In this document: positions 1 to 8,405 of the stretch, piece after piece
Layout: each line of letters begins with the position of its first letter
Numbering within the stretch: the stretch's first letter is position 1
Assembly: GCA_900551505.1 (NCBI GenBank)
Contig: URWK01000013.1
Span: forward strand, 1-16,882
Length of the DNA stretch: 16,882 nucleotides
Reading direction: 5' to 3'
DNA from: an uncultured Ruminococcus sp.
Lineage (GTDB): Bacteria > Bacillota > Clostridia > Oscillospirales > Ruminococcaceae
Notes under the pieces: model-generated
What the model saw: only the letters and a program-made list of their open reading frames with translations
Databases searched by the model: none
Told to the model about the DNA's origin: nothing
Program-made: the position numbers and the translations under genes

Positions 1-20
1 CTTTGCAGGCGGTCGCCCCC
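1..20. repeat. Partial GC-rich hairpin repeat (right arm and loop)
   Basis: The window opens inside a hairpin. Base 1 looks like the last base of a left arm, bases 2-4 (TTT) the loop, and bases 5-20 (GCAGGCGGTCGCCCCC) the right arm. The left arm lies outside the window, so the hairpin is inferred by comparison with the nearly complete copy at 16850-16882. The two share the outer arm GGTCGCCCCC and a three-base loop but differ in the inner arm. It sits 10 nt past the stop codon of the histidine-phosphatase gene, just as the other copy sits 10 nt past its neighbour's stop. There is no following U-run within view, so a terminator role is unproven. Confidence 0.5.
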
Positions 21-30
21 GATAAAAGTA

Positions 31-696
31 TCAGTTTATTTTGTCACCCTTGCACCAGTGCGATTTCCTGATAGTCGATGTTTCCGGCGTAAGATGGTCA
101 GAATTGTTCTTGAAGATTACTTCCGGCTTCATCTTATCATCATAGACTATTTTGGAAACTGCCGTATTGTCCGACCAGCCGAGTTCGAGTATTTCGGAAA
201 GCGGTTTTCCGCAGGCATAGCAAAGATAATTTCTTACCGCACAGCCATGTGAAACTATAAGAATTGTCTTGCCCTGATTTTCTGCTACAATTTTGTTTAT
301 GGTACTTACCATTCTGTTATAAACATCAGTCATGCTTTCCCCGTCAGGTGCTTGGAAATCCTGCATCTGAGTTTTCCATTTTCTATACTGCTCAGGGTAA
401 AGTTCAGGTAATTCAGCCCAACTCTTTCCTTCAAACTTTCCGCCGTCTATCTCCACCAGTCCGCTGTCAGTATTTATTTCAAGGTTATGATATATGTTTA
501 TCTTCTCTGCCGTTTCTCTGGCTCTTTTAAGCGTACTTGAATAAATCGCATCTATCTTCACATCTTTGAAACGCTCCGCAAGTAATTCAAGCTGTTTTCT
601 GCCGTTTTCAGAAATTTCAGTGTCTATCCTGCCCTGAAAAAATTCTTTTATATTTCCCTCTGCCTCCGCATGACGCACAAGATACAAGGTTGTCAT
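31..696 (-). CDS. Histidine phosphatase family protein (phosphoglycerate mutase-like)
   Basis: This is a 221-residue member of the histidine phosphatase superfamily, which removes phosphate through a phosphohistidine intermediate. The N-terminal LVRHAEAEGN carries the RH pair (R8, H9; H9 is the nucleophile), SSTLKRARETA at 53-63 supplies the next arginine (R58), E82 fits the acid/base glutamate, and IVSHGC has the second catalytic histidine (H150). Start: the ATG at 696 follows GAGGAGG by 6 nt; an in-frame TTG at 711 overlaps that ribosome binding site and is rejected. It lies 34 nt after pyrD and is probably the last gene of the pyr transcript. The substrate cannot be read from the sequence; cobalamin-pathway phosphatases and broad-specificity PhoE-type enzymes look alike. 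The C-terminal tail (about residues 200-221) is a low-hydrophobicity extension running to within 10 nt of the GC hairpin. Confidence 0.85.
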   Translation of the reverse strand: MTTLYLVRHAEAEGNIKEFFQGRIDTEISENGRKQLELLAERFKDVKIDAIYSSTLKRARETAEKINIYHNLEINTDSGLVEIDGGKFEGKSWAELPELYPEQYRKWKTQMQDFQAPDGESMTDVYNRMVSTINKIVAENQGKTILIVSHGCAVRNYLCYACGKPLSEILELGWSDNTAVSKIVYDDKMKPEVIFKNNSDHLTPETSTIRKSHWCKGDKIN

Positions 697-730
697 AAAC
701 TGCCTCCTCAATTCTGCTCATATTCTTATT

Positions 731-1642
731 TTACCAAGGTTCTATACAACCGATAATTTCCTTAACCGACTTTATGCCCCTGTTGTCAAGAAATTCATTC
801 ATACCGTCTATAATTTCAATCGGTGCATAAGGATTATTGAAGATTGCACCGCCTACCTGTACGGCGGAAGCTCCTGCCATCATCATTTCAATAGCATCTT
901 CAGCCTTAGCAATTCCGCCCATTCCTATAACGGGAATTTTTACGGCATTAGCGACTTGCCAAACCATTCTTACAGCAACAGGGAATACCGCAGGTCCTGA
1001 AAGTCCGCCCGTATTGTTTTTAAGAACAGGTCTTCTGGTGTTGATATTTATACGCATACCGAGAATTGTATTGATAAGTGATACAGCATCTGCACCTTCT
1101 GCTTCAACCGCCTTTGCGATATCTGAAATGCTTGTTACATTCGGTGAAAGTTTAACTATAAGCGGTTTTTTAGTTGCCTTTCTTACAGCCCTGGTAATTC
1201 CGCCTGCTCCCTCACAGCTTACCCCGAAGGCTACTCCGCCTTGTTTAACGTTCGGGCAGGAAATATTGAGTTCTATCATGTGAACGTCTGTCTTGTCAAG
1301 CTTTTCCGCAATGGTTACACATTCATCAATCGTAGAACCTGCAATATTTGAAATGATAACAGTGTCTTTTGTGAGCAGGTTTGGAAGTTCTTCTTCTATA
1401 AACTTGTCTATTCCCGGATTCTGCAAGCCCACTGAATTTAACATCCCCATAGGTGTTTCGGCTATTCTCGGTGAAGGATTACCGGTTCTTCTTGTTATGG
1501 TAGTTCCTTTTGTGGCTATTCCTCCGAGTCTTGAAAGCGGAAACAGTTCTTCATATTCCCTGCCGTATCCGAAAACCCCCGAAGCCGGAATTACAGGGTT
1601 CTTAAATTCAACTCCTGCTATTTTTACAGATAAATCAGCCAT
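731..1642 (-). CDS. pyrD: Dihydroorotate dehydrogenase 1B, catalytic subunit PyrD
   Basis: It oxidises dihydroorotate to orotate, the fourth step of UMP synthesis, using FMN and passing electrons to the PyrK subunit and then NAD. The 303-residue length and motifs fit class 1B: NISCPNVKQGG at about 126-136 contains the cysteine base (C129) that marks class 1 enzymes, NTILGM and GGLSGP line the FMN/substrate site, and GMGGI near 240 plus the VQVGGA segment bind FMN phosphate. Start: the ATG at 1642 has AGGAGGT 8 nt upstream; an in-frame TTG at 1651 sits in the ribosome binding site and is rejected. The gene overlaps the 3' end of pyrK by 8 nt, which implies translational coupling of the two subunits. 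The class 1B assignment is strong because the partner gene is adjacent. Confidence 0.96.
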   Translation of the reverse strand: MADLSVKIAGVEFKNPVIPASGVFGYGREYEELFPLSRLGGIATKGTTITRRTGNPSPRIAETPMGMLNSVGLQNPGIDKFIEEELPNLLTKDTVIISNIAGSTIDECVTIAEKLDKTDVHMIELNISCPNVKQGGVAFGVSCEGAGGITRAVRKATKKPLIVKLSPNVTSISDIAKAVEAEGADAVSLINTILGMRININTRRPVLKNNTGGLSGPAVFPVAVRMVWQVANAVKIPVIGMGGIAKAEDAIEMMMAGASAVQVGGAIFNNPYAPIEIIDGMNEFLDNRGIKSVKEIIGCIEPW

Positions 1643-2414
1643 TCCATACAACCTCCTTCACATTGAATACCGGGCCGTCTTTGCAGACATGGGCAAAAAA
1701 TTCTTCTTCATTTTTTATGGTCTTGCAGGCACAGACCAGACAAGCACCTATTCCGCAACCCATTCTTTCTTCAAGTGACACTTCACAGAAACCTACCTTG
1801 TTTTCCTCAACTATTCCTGCAATTCCTTTAAGCATTGGCATAGGTCCGCAAGCATATACCGCATCAATATCACCATTGCTTAAAATTTCCCTGAGAGGCT
1901 CTGTTACAAAACATTTTCTGCCTGCTGTTCCGTCATCGGTACAAAGAATTGTTTCCGCACCTGATTTCTTAAAGTCTTCCTGAAGAATAACCGCACTTGC
2001 ATTTCTGAAACCTGTAATTATTGTTGCCTTTTCTCCGTAAGCTTCCGCAAGCGGTAACATCGGAGGTGTTCCGATTCCTCCGCCTATAAGGACTACTTTC
2101 TTAAAATCGGGGTTTATTGTGAACCCGTGTCCGAGCGGTGCAAGCATATTTATATTTTCGTTTTCGTTTATCTTCGCAAGTTCCTTTGTACCTTCTCCAC
2201 GCACTTCAAAAACTACTCTGAGAGTACCTTTTTTCCTGTCGATACCACAAATTGAAATCGGTCTTCTGAGCATGAAGCCTTTCGGCAAAAGATGCACAAA
2301 CTGACCTGCCTGAGTAACTTCCGCAATTTCTGGACAGTAAATTACAAATTCGTATACTTCTTTCGCAAGAGTTCTTTTGCTCAATACCTGAAAATTCCCC
2401 TGTTTATATTTCAT
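1635..2414 (-). CDS. pyrK: Dihydroorotate dehydrogenase 1B, electron transfer subunit PyrK
   Basis: A 259-residue FAD and [2Fe-2S] protein that carries electrons from PyrD to NAD+ in the heterotetrameric dihydroorotate dehydrogenase. The ferredoxin-reductase-like FAD domain shows RRPIS (50-54), the NAD-binding domain has the glycine-rich GGGIGTPP (111-118), and the C-terminal cluster-binding motif has cysteines C220, C225, C228 and C244 (spacing C-x4-C-x2-C-x15-C), within MGCGIGACLVC and HVCKDGPVF. The ATG at 2414 is preceded by AAAGGAG. It is co-oriented with carB but separated by an unusual 180-nt gap holding a stem-loop and the G/C tract, so whether it lies on the same transcript is uncertain. 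No clear promoter is visible in that gap. Confidence 0.95.
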   Translation of the reverse strand: MKYKQGNFQVLSKRTLAKEVYEFVIYCPEIAEVTQAGQFVHLLPKGFMLRRPISICGIDRKKGTLRVVFEVRGEGTKELAKINENENINMLAPLGHGFTINPDFKKVVLIGGGIGTPPMLPLAEAYGEKATIITGFRNASAVILQEDFKKSGAETILCTDDGTAGRKCFVTEPLREILSNGDIDAVYACGPMPMLKGIAGIVEENKVGFCEVSLEERMGCGIGACLVCACKTIKNEEEFFAHVCKDGPVFNVKEVVWNG

Positions 2415-2460
2415 CTGATATAATCGCTCCTTTCGGCAATTTCTCAGCCCTTTCAGTTTC

Positions 2461-2498
2461 GGGGGGGGGCCCCCCCCCCCCGGGGGGGGCCCCCCCCC
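2461..2498. repeat. Run of G and C homopolymer blocks (G9-C12-G8-C9)
   Basis: Thirty-eight consecutive bases consist only of four alternating homopolymer blocks: nine G, twelve C, eight G and nine C. The blocks are mutually complementary. Nothing like this occurs elsewhere in an otherwise AT-leaning window. It lies in the carB-pyrK gap, 47 nt upstream of the pyrK start, with no ORF and no regulatory motif I recognise. The likeliest explanation is an assembly artefact, for example poly-G no-signal reads and their reverse complements used as a bridge, or a corrupted copy of the GC hairpin repeat found at the window ends. A real element is possible but would be exceptional. Confidence 0.9.
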
Positions 2499-2509
2499 AC
2501 ACGAGCCAC

Positions 2510-2527
2510 AAAAAAAATTTTTTTTTT
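2510..2527. repeat. A8-T10 homopolymer pair
   Basis: Eight A followed by ten T, self-complementary, 11 nt beyond the G/C blocks. Together with them it makes a low-complexity patch of nearly 70 nt. On the minus strand it reads as ten A then eight T, so it could act as a weak U-tract, but no stem directly precedes it. It may share the artefactual origin of the G/C tract. Confidence 0.7.
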
Positions 2528-2558
2528 AAACTTCCGAACCGAAAATCTTTATTTTTAA

Positions 2559-2586
2559 TAAAGGGTGACAAAACTGTCACCCTTTA
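2559..2586 (-). terminator. Stem-loop after carB (possible weak terminator or processing site)
   Basis: A perfect 12-bp stem (2559-2570 with 2575-2586) closes a 4-base loop; the core is AAGGGTGACA/TGTCACCCTT. It begins 9 nt after the carB stop codon. On the carB strand it is followed only by a short TTATTAAAAA stretch rather than a proper U-run, so strong intrinsic termination is doubtful. It could give partial termination, protect the 3' end, or mark an mRNA processing site between carAB and pyrKD. Confidence 0.5.
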
Positions 2587-2594
2587 AATTTTAT

Positions 2595-5500
2595 TTACTT
2601 CTGAATTTTAGTAATGTCAACCAGCGGAACATCGTCTATTCCTCTGCCGTGTTCGAGGACTTTCGCCAATGCTCTTGCCGTGTCGATTGCTGTAAGTGAA
2701 CAGATTGAACGTTCTACGGACTTTCTTCTCATTTTTACGCTGTCCCTTGCAGGAAGTCTGCCCTTAGCCGATGTGGAGATAACGTAGTGGATTTTTCCGC
2801 TTTCGAGGAGTGAAATAACGTCCTGTCTGCCTTCCTGTTTTTCCTCTGAAATCTTGCTTACACAGTTTGTAGCAATCATCGCTCTGTTAAGTGCCGAAGC
2901 CGTTCCGCTTGTGCCGTAAAGTTCAAATCCCATCTTTTCAAACTTTTCTGCAATCGGAATAATTTCCTGCTTGTCGCTGTCCCTTACGGAAATCAGCACA
3001 CCGCCCTCTTTCTTGAGGTCGTAACCTGCCGCAACAAGTCCCTTGATAAGTGCATCTTCAAACGTCTTCGCAATTCCGAGGCATTCACCTGTTGACTTCA
3101 TTTCAGGTCCGAGCATGGTGTCAACGTCATGAAGTTTTTCAAAGCTGAATACAGGAACTTTTACTGCAACGTATTCGCCTTCAGGATAAAGTCCGCTTTC
3201 ATATCCGAGTTCCCTGAGAGTTGAGCCGAGCATAATCTTTGTGGCAATGTCAACCATCGGTATGCCTGTAACCTTGCTTATATACGGAACTGTTCTTGAA
3301 GAACGTGGGTTTACTTCGATTACATAAACTTCATTGTTGTATACAACGTACTGGATATTTACAAGACCGATAACCTTGAGTTCAAGTGCAAGTTTTCTGG
3401 TGTATTCGATGATTGTTTCACGGATTTTCTTTGAAAGTGTCTGTGCGGGATATACTGAAATTGAGTCGCCTGAGTGAACGCCTGCTCTTTCGATGTGTTC
3501 CATGATACCCGGAATAAGAAAATCTTTTCCGTCACAGATTGCATCAACTTCAACTTCCGTACCCATCATATACTTGTCGATAAGAACAGGATTTTCAATC
3601 ATTGTTCTCATGATAATTCCCATGTATTCAACTACGTCCTTTTCAGAATGTGCGATAATCATATTCTGACCGCCGAGAACGTATGAAGGACGGAGAAGTA
3701 CCGGATAACCGAGTTCATCAGCTCTTGCAATGGCTTCTTCGGTGTTCATTACAGTGTGACCCTGAGGTCTTGGAATACTGCACTTTTCAAGAAGTTCGTC
3801 AAAACGTTCCCTGTCTTCCGCTGCGTCAATGCTGTCTGCTGAAGTTCCGAGAATATTTACGCCCATATCCGAAAGATGCTTTGTAAGCTTGATAGCTGTC
3901 TGTCCGCCGAACTGTACTACAACGCCGTATGGCTGTTCTGTTGCGATAATTGAAGAAACGTCTTCCTTGGTGAGCGGGTCAAAGTAAAGTCTGTCACCTG
4001 TATCAAAGTCGGTTGAAACAGTTTCCGGGTTGTTGTTGCAGATTATAGCTTCATAACCCATCTCTTTAAGTGTCCATACACAGTGAACCGAACAGTAGTC
4101 AAATTCAATACCCTGACCGATTCTTATAGGGCCTGAACCGAAAACTATTACTTTCTTCTTGCCTGTAGCAGTTCTTTCCATAAACTGTTTAGCTTCATTC
4201 TCCTTGTCGAATGTCGAATAGAAGTAAGGTGTTTCAGCCTTGAATTCGCCTGCACAGGTATCAACCATCTTGTAAACTGCGTTTAAGTGTTTCGGGCATT
4301 TCTTACCTGAGATTCTTTCGATTGTGCTGTCCAGGTAGCCGTATCTCTTTGCAAGGTCATATTTTTCTTCTGTAAGTTCACCGTCCGCAAGCCATCTTTC
4401 AAGCTCTACAAGGTTCATAAGCTTACTGAGAAACCACTTGTCAATCATTGTTATGTCGTGGATTTCGTCAACCGTTACGCCTCTTTTAAGTGCCTCATAT
4501 ACATAGAAAGCTCTTTCATCGTCCGCAGGGTCAAGCTTTGCCTTGATTTCTTCGTCTGAGAGTTTCGCAAACTTCTTCATGTTAAGTGAGTCAACACCGA
4601 GTTCTATTGAACGTACAGCCTTCATCATAGCCTGTTCAAAGCTTGTACCGATAGCCATTACTTCGCCCGTTGCCTTCATCTGAGTACCGAGTGTTCTCTT
4701 TGCGTAAACGAATTTATCGAAAGCCCACTTAGGAAACTTTACTACTACATAGTCAAGTGTCGGTTCAAAGCAGGCAAATGTTTTTCCTGTAACCTGATTG
4801 AGAATTTCATCAAGTGTATAGCCGATAGCAATTTTTGTAGCAACTTTCGCAATCGGATAACCGGTAGCCTTTGAAGCAAGTGCGGAAGAACGTGAAACTC
4901 TTGGGTTTACTTCAATTACCGCATATTCAAAGCTTGTCGGGTGGAGTGCGAACTGACAGTTACAACCGCCTTCAACTTTAAGTTCGGAGATAATGTTAAG
5001 GCTGGCTGTTCTGAGCATCTGGTATTCTCTGTCTGAGAGTGTTACCGCAGGAGCAATTACTATACTGTCGCCTGTGTGAATACCTACAGGGTCGAAATTT
5101 TCCATTGAGCAGACTGTAATAACATTTCCCTTGCTGTCCCTGATAACTTCAAATTCAATCTCTTTCCAGCCACTGATACATTTTTCAATGAGAACCTGAG
5201 TAATCGGTGAAAGTCTTAAACCGTTCTTTGCAATATCTCTGAGTTCTTCTTCATTGTTCGCAATTCCTCCGCCTGTACCGCCGAGTGTAAAAGCAGGTCT
5301 TACGATAACCGGATAGTCAATTACTTTCGCAAAGTCAACGGCATCTTCTATAGTTTCGACTACCTTTGACGGAATACATGGTTCGCCGATTTTCTCCATA
5401 GTGTCCTTGAATGCCTGTCTGTCTTCTGCCTTGTGAATTGTAAGCGGATTTGCTCCAAGCAGTTTTACATTGTGAGAGTCAAGGAAGCCTTCTTCTGCAA

Positions 5501-5804
5501 GTTGCATCGAAAGAGTAAGTCCTGTCTGTCCGCCGAGAGTTGAAAGTACGCTGTCAGGTTTTTCAATTTCTATTACTCTTTTTACTACATCAAGTGTAAG
5601 CGGTTCAATATAGATTTTGTCAGCCATAGCCTTATCGGTCATAATTGTAGCAGGGTTTGAGTTGATGAGGACTACTTCAAGCCCCTCCTGTTTCAACGCT
5701 CTGCAAGCCTGTGTACCTGCATAGTCAAATTCTGCTGCCTGTCCGATTACTATAGGACCTGAACCAATTACCAATACTTTTTTAATATCACTTCTCAGAG
5801 GCAT
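2595..5804 (-). CDS. carB: Carbamoyl phosphate synthetase large subunit
   Basis: It makes carbamoyl phosphate from bicarbonate, two ATP and the ammonia delivered from CarA, feeding pyrimidine and arginine synthesis. The 1069 residues are full length (about 1070 is usual) and keep the internal duplication: VLVIGSGPIVIGQAAEFDYA at 10-29 is mirrored by IVFGSGPIRIGQGIEFDYC near 551, with GGQT and ATP-grasp segments in both halves. The last 135 or so residues form the MGS-like allosteric domain (YGTSGTASALN), where UMP and PRPP act in bacterial enzymes. The ATG at 5804 has AAGGAG about 9 nt upstream, overlapping the carA stop region; only 6 nt separate the genes, so they are co-translated. Because it lies in a PyrR-controlled operon it is probably the pyrimidine-dedicated or only carbamoyl phosphate synthetase (pyrAB in Bacillus naming). 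Confidence 0.97.
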   Translation of the reverse strand: MPLRSDIKKVLVIGSGPIVIGQAAEFDYAGTQACRALKQEGLEVVLINSNPATIMTDKAMADKIYIEPLTLDVVKRVIEIEKPDSVLSTLGGQTGLTLSMQLAEEGFLDSHNVKLLGANPLTIHKAEDRQAFKDTMEKIGEPCIPSKVVETIEDAVDFAKVIDYPVIVRPAFTLGGTGGGIANNEEELRDIAKNGLRLSPITQVLIEKCISGWKEIEFEVIRDSKGNVITVCSMENFDPVGIHTGDSIVIAPAVTLSDREYQMLRTASLNIISELKVEGGCNCQFALHPTSFEYAVIEVNPRVSRSSALASKATGYPIAKVATKIAIGYTLDEILNQVTGKTFACFEPTLDYVVVKFPKWAFDKFVYAKRTLGTQMKATGEVMAIGTSFEQAMMKAVRSIELGVDSLNMKKFAKLSDEEIKAKLDPADDERAFYVYEALKRGVTVDEIHDITMIDKWFLSKLMNLVELERWLADGELTEEKYDLAKRYGYLDSTIERISGKKCPKHLNAVYKMVDTCAGEFKAETPYFYSTFDKENEAKQFMERTATGKKKVIVFGSGPIRIGQGIEFDYCSVHCVWTLKEMGYEAIICNNNPETVSTDFDTGDRLYFDPLTKEDVSSIIATEQPYGVVVQFGGQTAIKLTKHLSDMGVNILGTSADSIDAAEDRERFDELLEKCSIPRPQGHTVMNTEEAIARADELGYPVLLRPSYVLGGQNMIIAHSEKDVVEYMGIIMRTMIENPVLIDKYMMGTEVEVDAICDGKDFLIPGIMEHIERAGVHSGDSISVYPAQTLSKKIRETIIEYTRKLALELKVIGLVNIQYVVYNNEVYVIEVNPRSSRTVPYISKVTGIPMVDIATKIMLGSTLRELGYESGLYPEGEYVAVKVPVFSFEKLHDVDTMLGPEMKSTGECLGIAKTFEDALIKGLVAAGYDLKKEGGVLISVRDSDKQEIIPIAEKFEKMGFELYGTSGTASALNRAMIATNCVSKISEEKQEGRQDVISLLESGKIHYVISTSAKGRLPARDSVKMRRKSVERSICSLTAIDTARALAKVLEHGRGIDDVPLVDITKIQK

Positions 5805-5810
5805 AGTTTA

Positions 5811-6935
5811 TTACTCCTTATCCTTTCCATCTTTTTTCTTATCCATCATTCCAACGAATACGTCAAACAGATACCATGTATCAAGAGGGCCTCCGTGGGC
5901 TTCAGGGTGGAACTGAACGGTAAATGCGTCCATATTCTTATAATGCACACCTTCGCAAGTCTTGTCATTTGCATTTATATGTGAAACTTTTCCGATGCTT
6001 TCGTCAATGCTGTCACCGATTACCGCATAGCCGTGGTTCTGGCTGGTAACAAATGTTCTGTCTCTCTCAAGGTCAATAACAGGCTGGTTTGCACCTCTGT
6101 GACCATACTTGAGTTTTTCGGTTTTCGCACCGTTCGCAAGTGCCATAAGCTGATGACCGAGGCATATTCCGAAAATCGGGATTCCGAGCTTCTCAATTTC
6201 TCTGAGGTTCTCAATTACTGTTGTATTTTCTGTCGGGTCTCCCGGGCCGTTTGAAAGCATTATGCCGTCCGGATTGAGTTCCTTAATTTCTTCTGCTGTC
6301 GTTTCAGCCGGAACAACTGTAATTCTGCAACCTCTGTCAAGCAGTCCTTTTCTGATACTGCGTTTATAACCAAAGTCAAACAGCACTACTTCATACTTCT
6401 TTTCGCATTCCGGTTCGTATACAAATCTTTCCTTACAGGTAACTGTCTTTACAGCGTCCCTGATTTCGTAAGCCTTTATCTGTTCGAGCAATTCCGCTTT
6501 CTTCTCATAAACGTTTTCCGTGGTGATTGCGCCGTTCATAACTCCGACTTCTCTTATAATTCTTGTAAGGCTTCTTGTGTCGATTGAATGTATACCGATG
6601 ATATTGTTCTTTACGAGAAATTCATTTATGTCACCTGTCATACGGAAATTTGACGGTGCATTACACCATTCTCTTACAATATAGCCCTTTACATAACTCT
6701 GTGAAGATTCATAATCTTCATCGTTGACACCGTAATTGCCTATGAGCGGAAAAGTCTGTGTTACTATCTGACCGTAATAGCTCGGGTCAGTAAGTGTTTC
6801 CTGATATGCGGTAACACCTGTGGTAAAGACTACTTCACCAATTGTTGTACCTTTCGCACCGAAAGACTGTCCTTCAAAAACTGTCCCGTCAGCCAGCAAT
6901 AAATATGCCTTTTCACTCTGATTAAATAATGACAT
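5811..6935 (-). CDS. carA: Carbamoyl phosphate synthetase small (glutaminase) subunit
   Basis: It hydrolyses glutamine and channels ammonia to CarB. The 374 residues hold an N-terminal CPSase small-chain domain (about 8-140) and a C-terminal class I glutamine amidotransferase (about 182-365) with SNGPGDP (228-234), the nucleophile C258 in GICLGHQ, and H343/E345 in QFHPEAHGGP. All triad residues are present. Start: the ATG at 6935 (MSLFNQ) has AAAGGAA about 9 nt upstream; the in-frame ATG at 6956 lacks any ribosome binding site and its codons cover that signal, so it is rejected. The gene is 6 nt from carB and 40 nt after the unknown ORF. Confidence 0.96.
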   Translation of the reverse strand: MSLFNQSEKAYLLLADGTVFEGQSFGAKGTTIGEVVFTTGVTAYQETLTDPSYYGQIVTQTFPLIGNYGVNDEDYESSQSYVKGYIVREWCNAPSNFRMTGDINEFLVKNNIIGIHSIDTRSLTRIIREVGVMNGAITTENVYEKKAELLEQIKAYEIRDAVKTVTCKERFVYEPECEKKYEVVLFDFGYKRSIRKGLLDRGCRITVVPAETTAEEIKELNPDGIMLSNGPGDPTENTTVIENLREIEKLGIPIFGICLGHQLMALANGAKTEKLKYGHRGANQPVIDLERDRTFVTSQNHGYAVIGDSIDESIGKVSHINANDKTCEGVHYKNMDAFTVQFHPEAHGGPLDTWYLFDVFVGMMDKKKDGKDKE

Positions 6936-6975
6936 CTTACCATTCCTTTCAAACATCTGAATTGCAGATTATATA

Positions 6976-7440
6976 TTACATATCAAATTCTGATATTTCA
7001 GATTCAATTGTTGCTTTGCCGTCCTTGACAATATACTTCACATTGGCGGGAATATCCTCGTAAACGCTTTCCCATTCATAATCGGCAGGTTCGGTATTCT
7101 CTATGAGTTCAAGAAGTTCTTTTTCAGCCTGCTTATACGGTGCAAGGTCAATATTATTATAATCTGTCGGAGTTGCGATACTCGAACCGCCTGCTCCGTG
7201 ATAGACTGAAAGCAGAAAATTGTTTTCCTTTTCGTCTTCCGCCACTATCGTGTAATCGTACATACTTTCCCAGCTTTCTGAAATTTCGTCCGGTTCACCG
7301 AACAAAGCTTTCATCTTTCCGAAAAAGAGTGCGAAATTTTCATCGCTCATGTCCGCATCTGAATATACCCATCTTCCGCCATACTGTAAACGGCTGATTT
7401 CATTTCTTTCGTCTTCAGTAGCTTTTCTGAATTTAAACAT
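6976..7440 (-). CDS. Unrecognised acidic protein encoded inside the pyr operon
   Basis: I do not recognise this 154-residue protein. It has no signal peptide, transmembrane segment or cysteine motif, and looks like a soluble cytosolic alpha/beta protein. It is very acidic: by my count 35 Asp/Glu against 14 Lys/Arg. It is rich in aromatic residues, with a central SVYHGAGGSSIATPTDY segment (about 78-94) and repeated short acidic helices. The ATG at 7440 follows an AGGGGG-type site at about 6 nt. It lies 23 nt after pyrF and 40 nt before carA, co-oriented, so it should be made with the pyrimidine enzymes. The intact frame and own ribosome binding site support a real gene. An immunity-like or SMI1-like small protein is conceivable, but I see no diagnostic motif. 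Confidence 0.8.
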   Translation of the reverse strand: MFKFRKATEDERNEISRLQYGGRWVYSDADMSDENFALFFGKMKALFGEPDEISESWESMYDYTIVAEDEKENNFLLSVYHGAGGSSIATPTDYNNIDLAPYKQAEKELLELIENTEPADYEWESVYEDIPANVKYIVKDGKATIESEISEFDM

Positions 7441-7463
7441 AGATTGCCCCCTATTTTAGGAAA

Positions 7464-8387
7464 TTATCTGAGGTTTGTGTAGGAAGTAATGTCATCTCTC
7501 ATACGGATTACTTCACGTCTTGCAGCCTTTGCAAAATCTCTTTCGTCACAACCTTCCTTCTTGTAGGCACACATTACGGCTCTTGAAGAATTTACTATTG
7601 CCCCAAGTCCTCTTTCATCGAATGCACCTTTAAGACCTTCAGCACCTCCGCCCTGAGCTCCGTAGCCCGGCACAAGAAACATTGTGTGCGGAAGTCTTTG
7701 ACGAAGTTCTGTAAGCTGTTGCGGATATGTTGCTCCAACTACTGCACCGACACTTGAGTAACCGTACCTGCCAATCTGGTCTTTTCCCCAGTTTTCGCAC
7801 ATATCGCCCATGATTGCATATACAGGCACACCGTCAATAAGTCTGTCCTGCAATTCACCGCTTGACTTGTTGGAAGTCTTTACGAGTACGAAAATTCCCT
7901 TGTCTTTCTCCTTACATACTTTAAGGAGCGGTTCAATTCCGTCTGTTCCGAGGTATCCGTTTACTGTAAGGGCATCTGCTCCGAAAGGTTCAAATGTATT
8001 TTCGCCTACTTTTACTTCTCCGAGGTGTGCGGAAGTGTAAGCTTCCATTGTAGCACCGATATCATTTCTCTTGCCGTCAGTCATTACGAACATACCTTTT
8101 ATCTGTGCATACTGAATAGTCTTCACAAGTGTCTTCATACCCTGATAACCGTACATTTCATAGTATGCAGCCTGTGGCTTGATGGCAGGTACAACATCGC
8201 AGATTTCGTCAATAATCATCTGGTTGAATTTGAAAATAGCCTTTGATGCGGATTTAAGTGTCTGACCGTCTGCTTCAAAATAAGGTTTCTTTACAAATTC
8301 AGGAATATATTCGAGTCTTGGGTCAAGTCCTACTACTGTAGGATTTTTCATTTCAATGATTTTTTCAATAAGTCTATCGAATGACAT
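7464..8387 (-). CDS. pyrF: Orotidine 5'-phosphate decarboxylase (type 2)
   Basis: It decarboxylates OMP to UMP, the last step of the pathway. At 307 residues it belongs to the longer type 2 subfamily rather than the roughly 240-residue Bacillus/E. coli type. The active-site motif TDGKRNDIG contains K106 and D109, GLDPRLE lies at 20-26, KPQAAYYE at 70-77, and the phosphate-binding PGYGAQGG (240-247) plus NSSRAV (266-271) are typical of the type 2 family. The ATG at 8387 has GAAGGAG about 7 nt upstream. It sits between pyrC and the unknown acidic ORF in the pyr operon. Confidence 0.96.
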   Translation of the reverse strand: MSFDRLIEKIIEMKNPTVVGLDPRLEYIPEFVKKPYFEADGQTLKSASKAIFKFNQMIIDEICDVVPAIKPQAAYYEMYGYQGMKTLVKTIQYAQIKGMFVMTDGKRNDIGATMEAYTSAHLGEVKVGENTFEPFGADALTVNGYLGTDGIEPLLKVCKEKDKGIFVLVKTSNKSSGELQDRLIDGVPVYAIMGDMCENWGKDQIGRYGYSSVGAVVGATYPQQLTELRQRLPHTMFLVPGYGAQGGGAEGLKGAFDERGLGAIVNSSRAVMCAYKKEGCDERDFAKAARREVIRMRDDITSYTNLR

Positions 8388-8405
8388 TTTATTCTCCTTC
8401 GGTGG

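Noticed and set aside
38..51. Shared 13-mer (AAGGGTGACAAAA, on opposite strands) between the phosphatase 3' end and the stem-loop at 2561-2573
   Set aside because: A 13-base match within about 17 kb on both strands is expected several times by chance; no longer similarity extends from it.
837..1283. Long open frame on the plus strand opposite pyrD
   Set aside because: It is a compositional shadow of a clearly identified gene, with low-complexity Ala/Pro/Ile content and no ribosome binding site.
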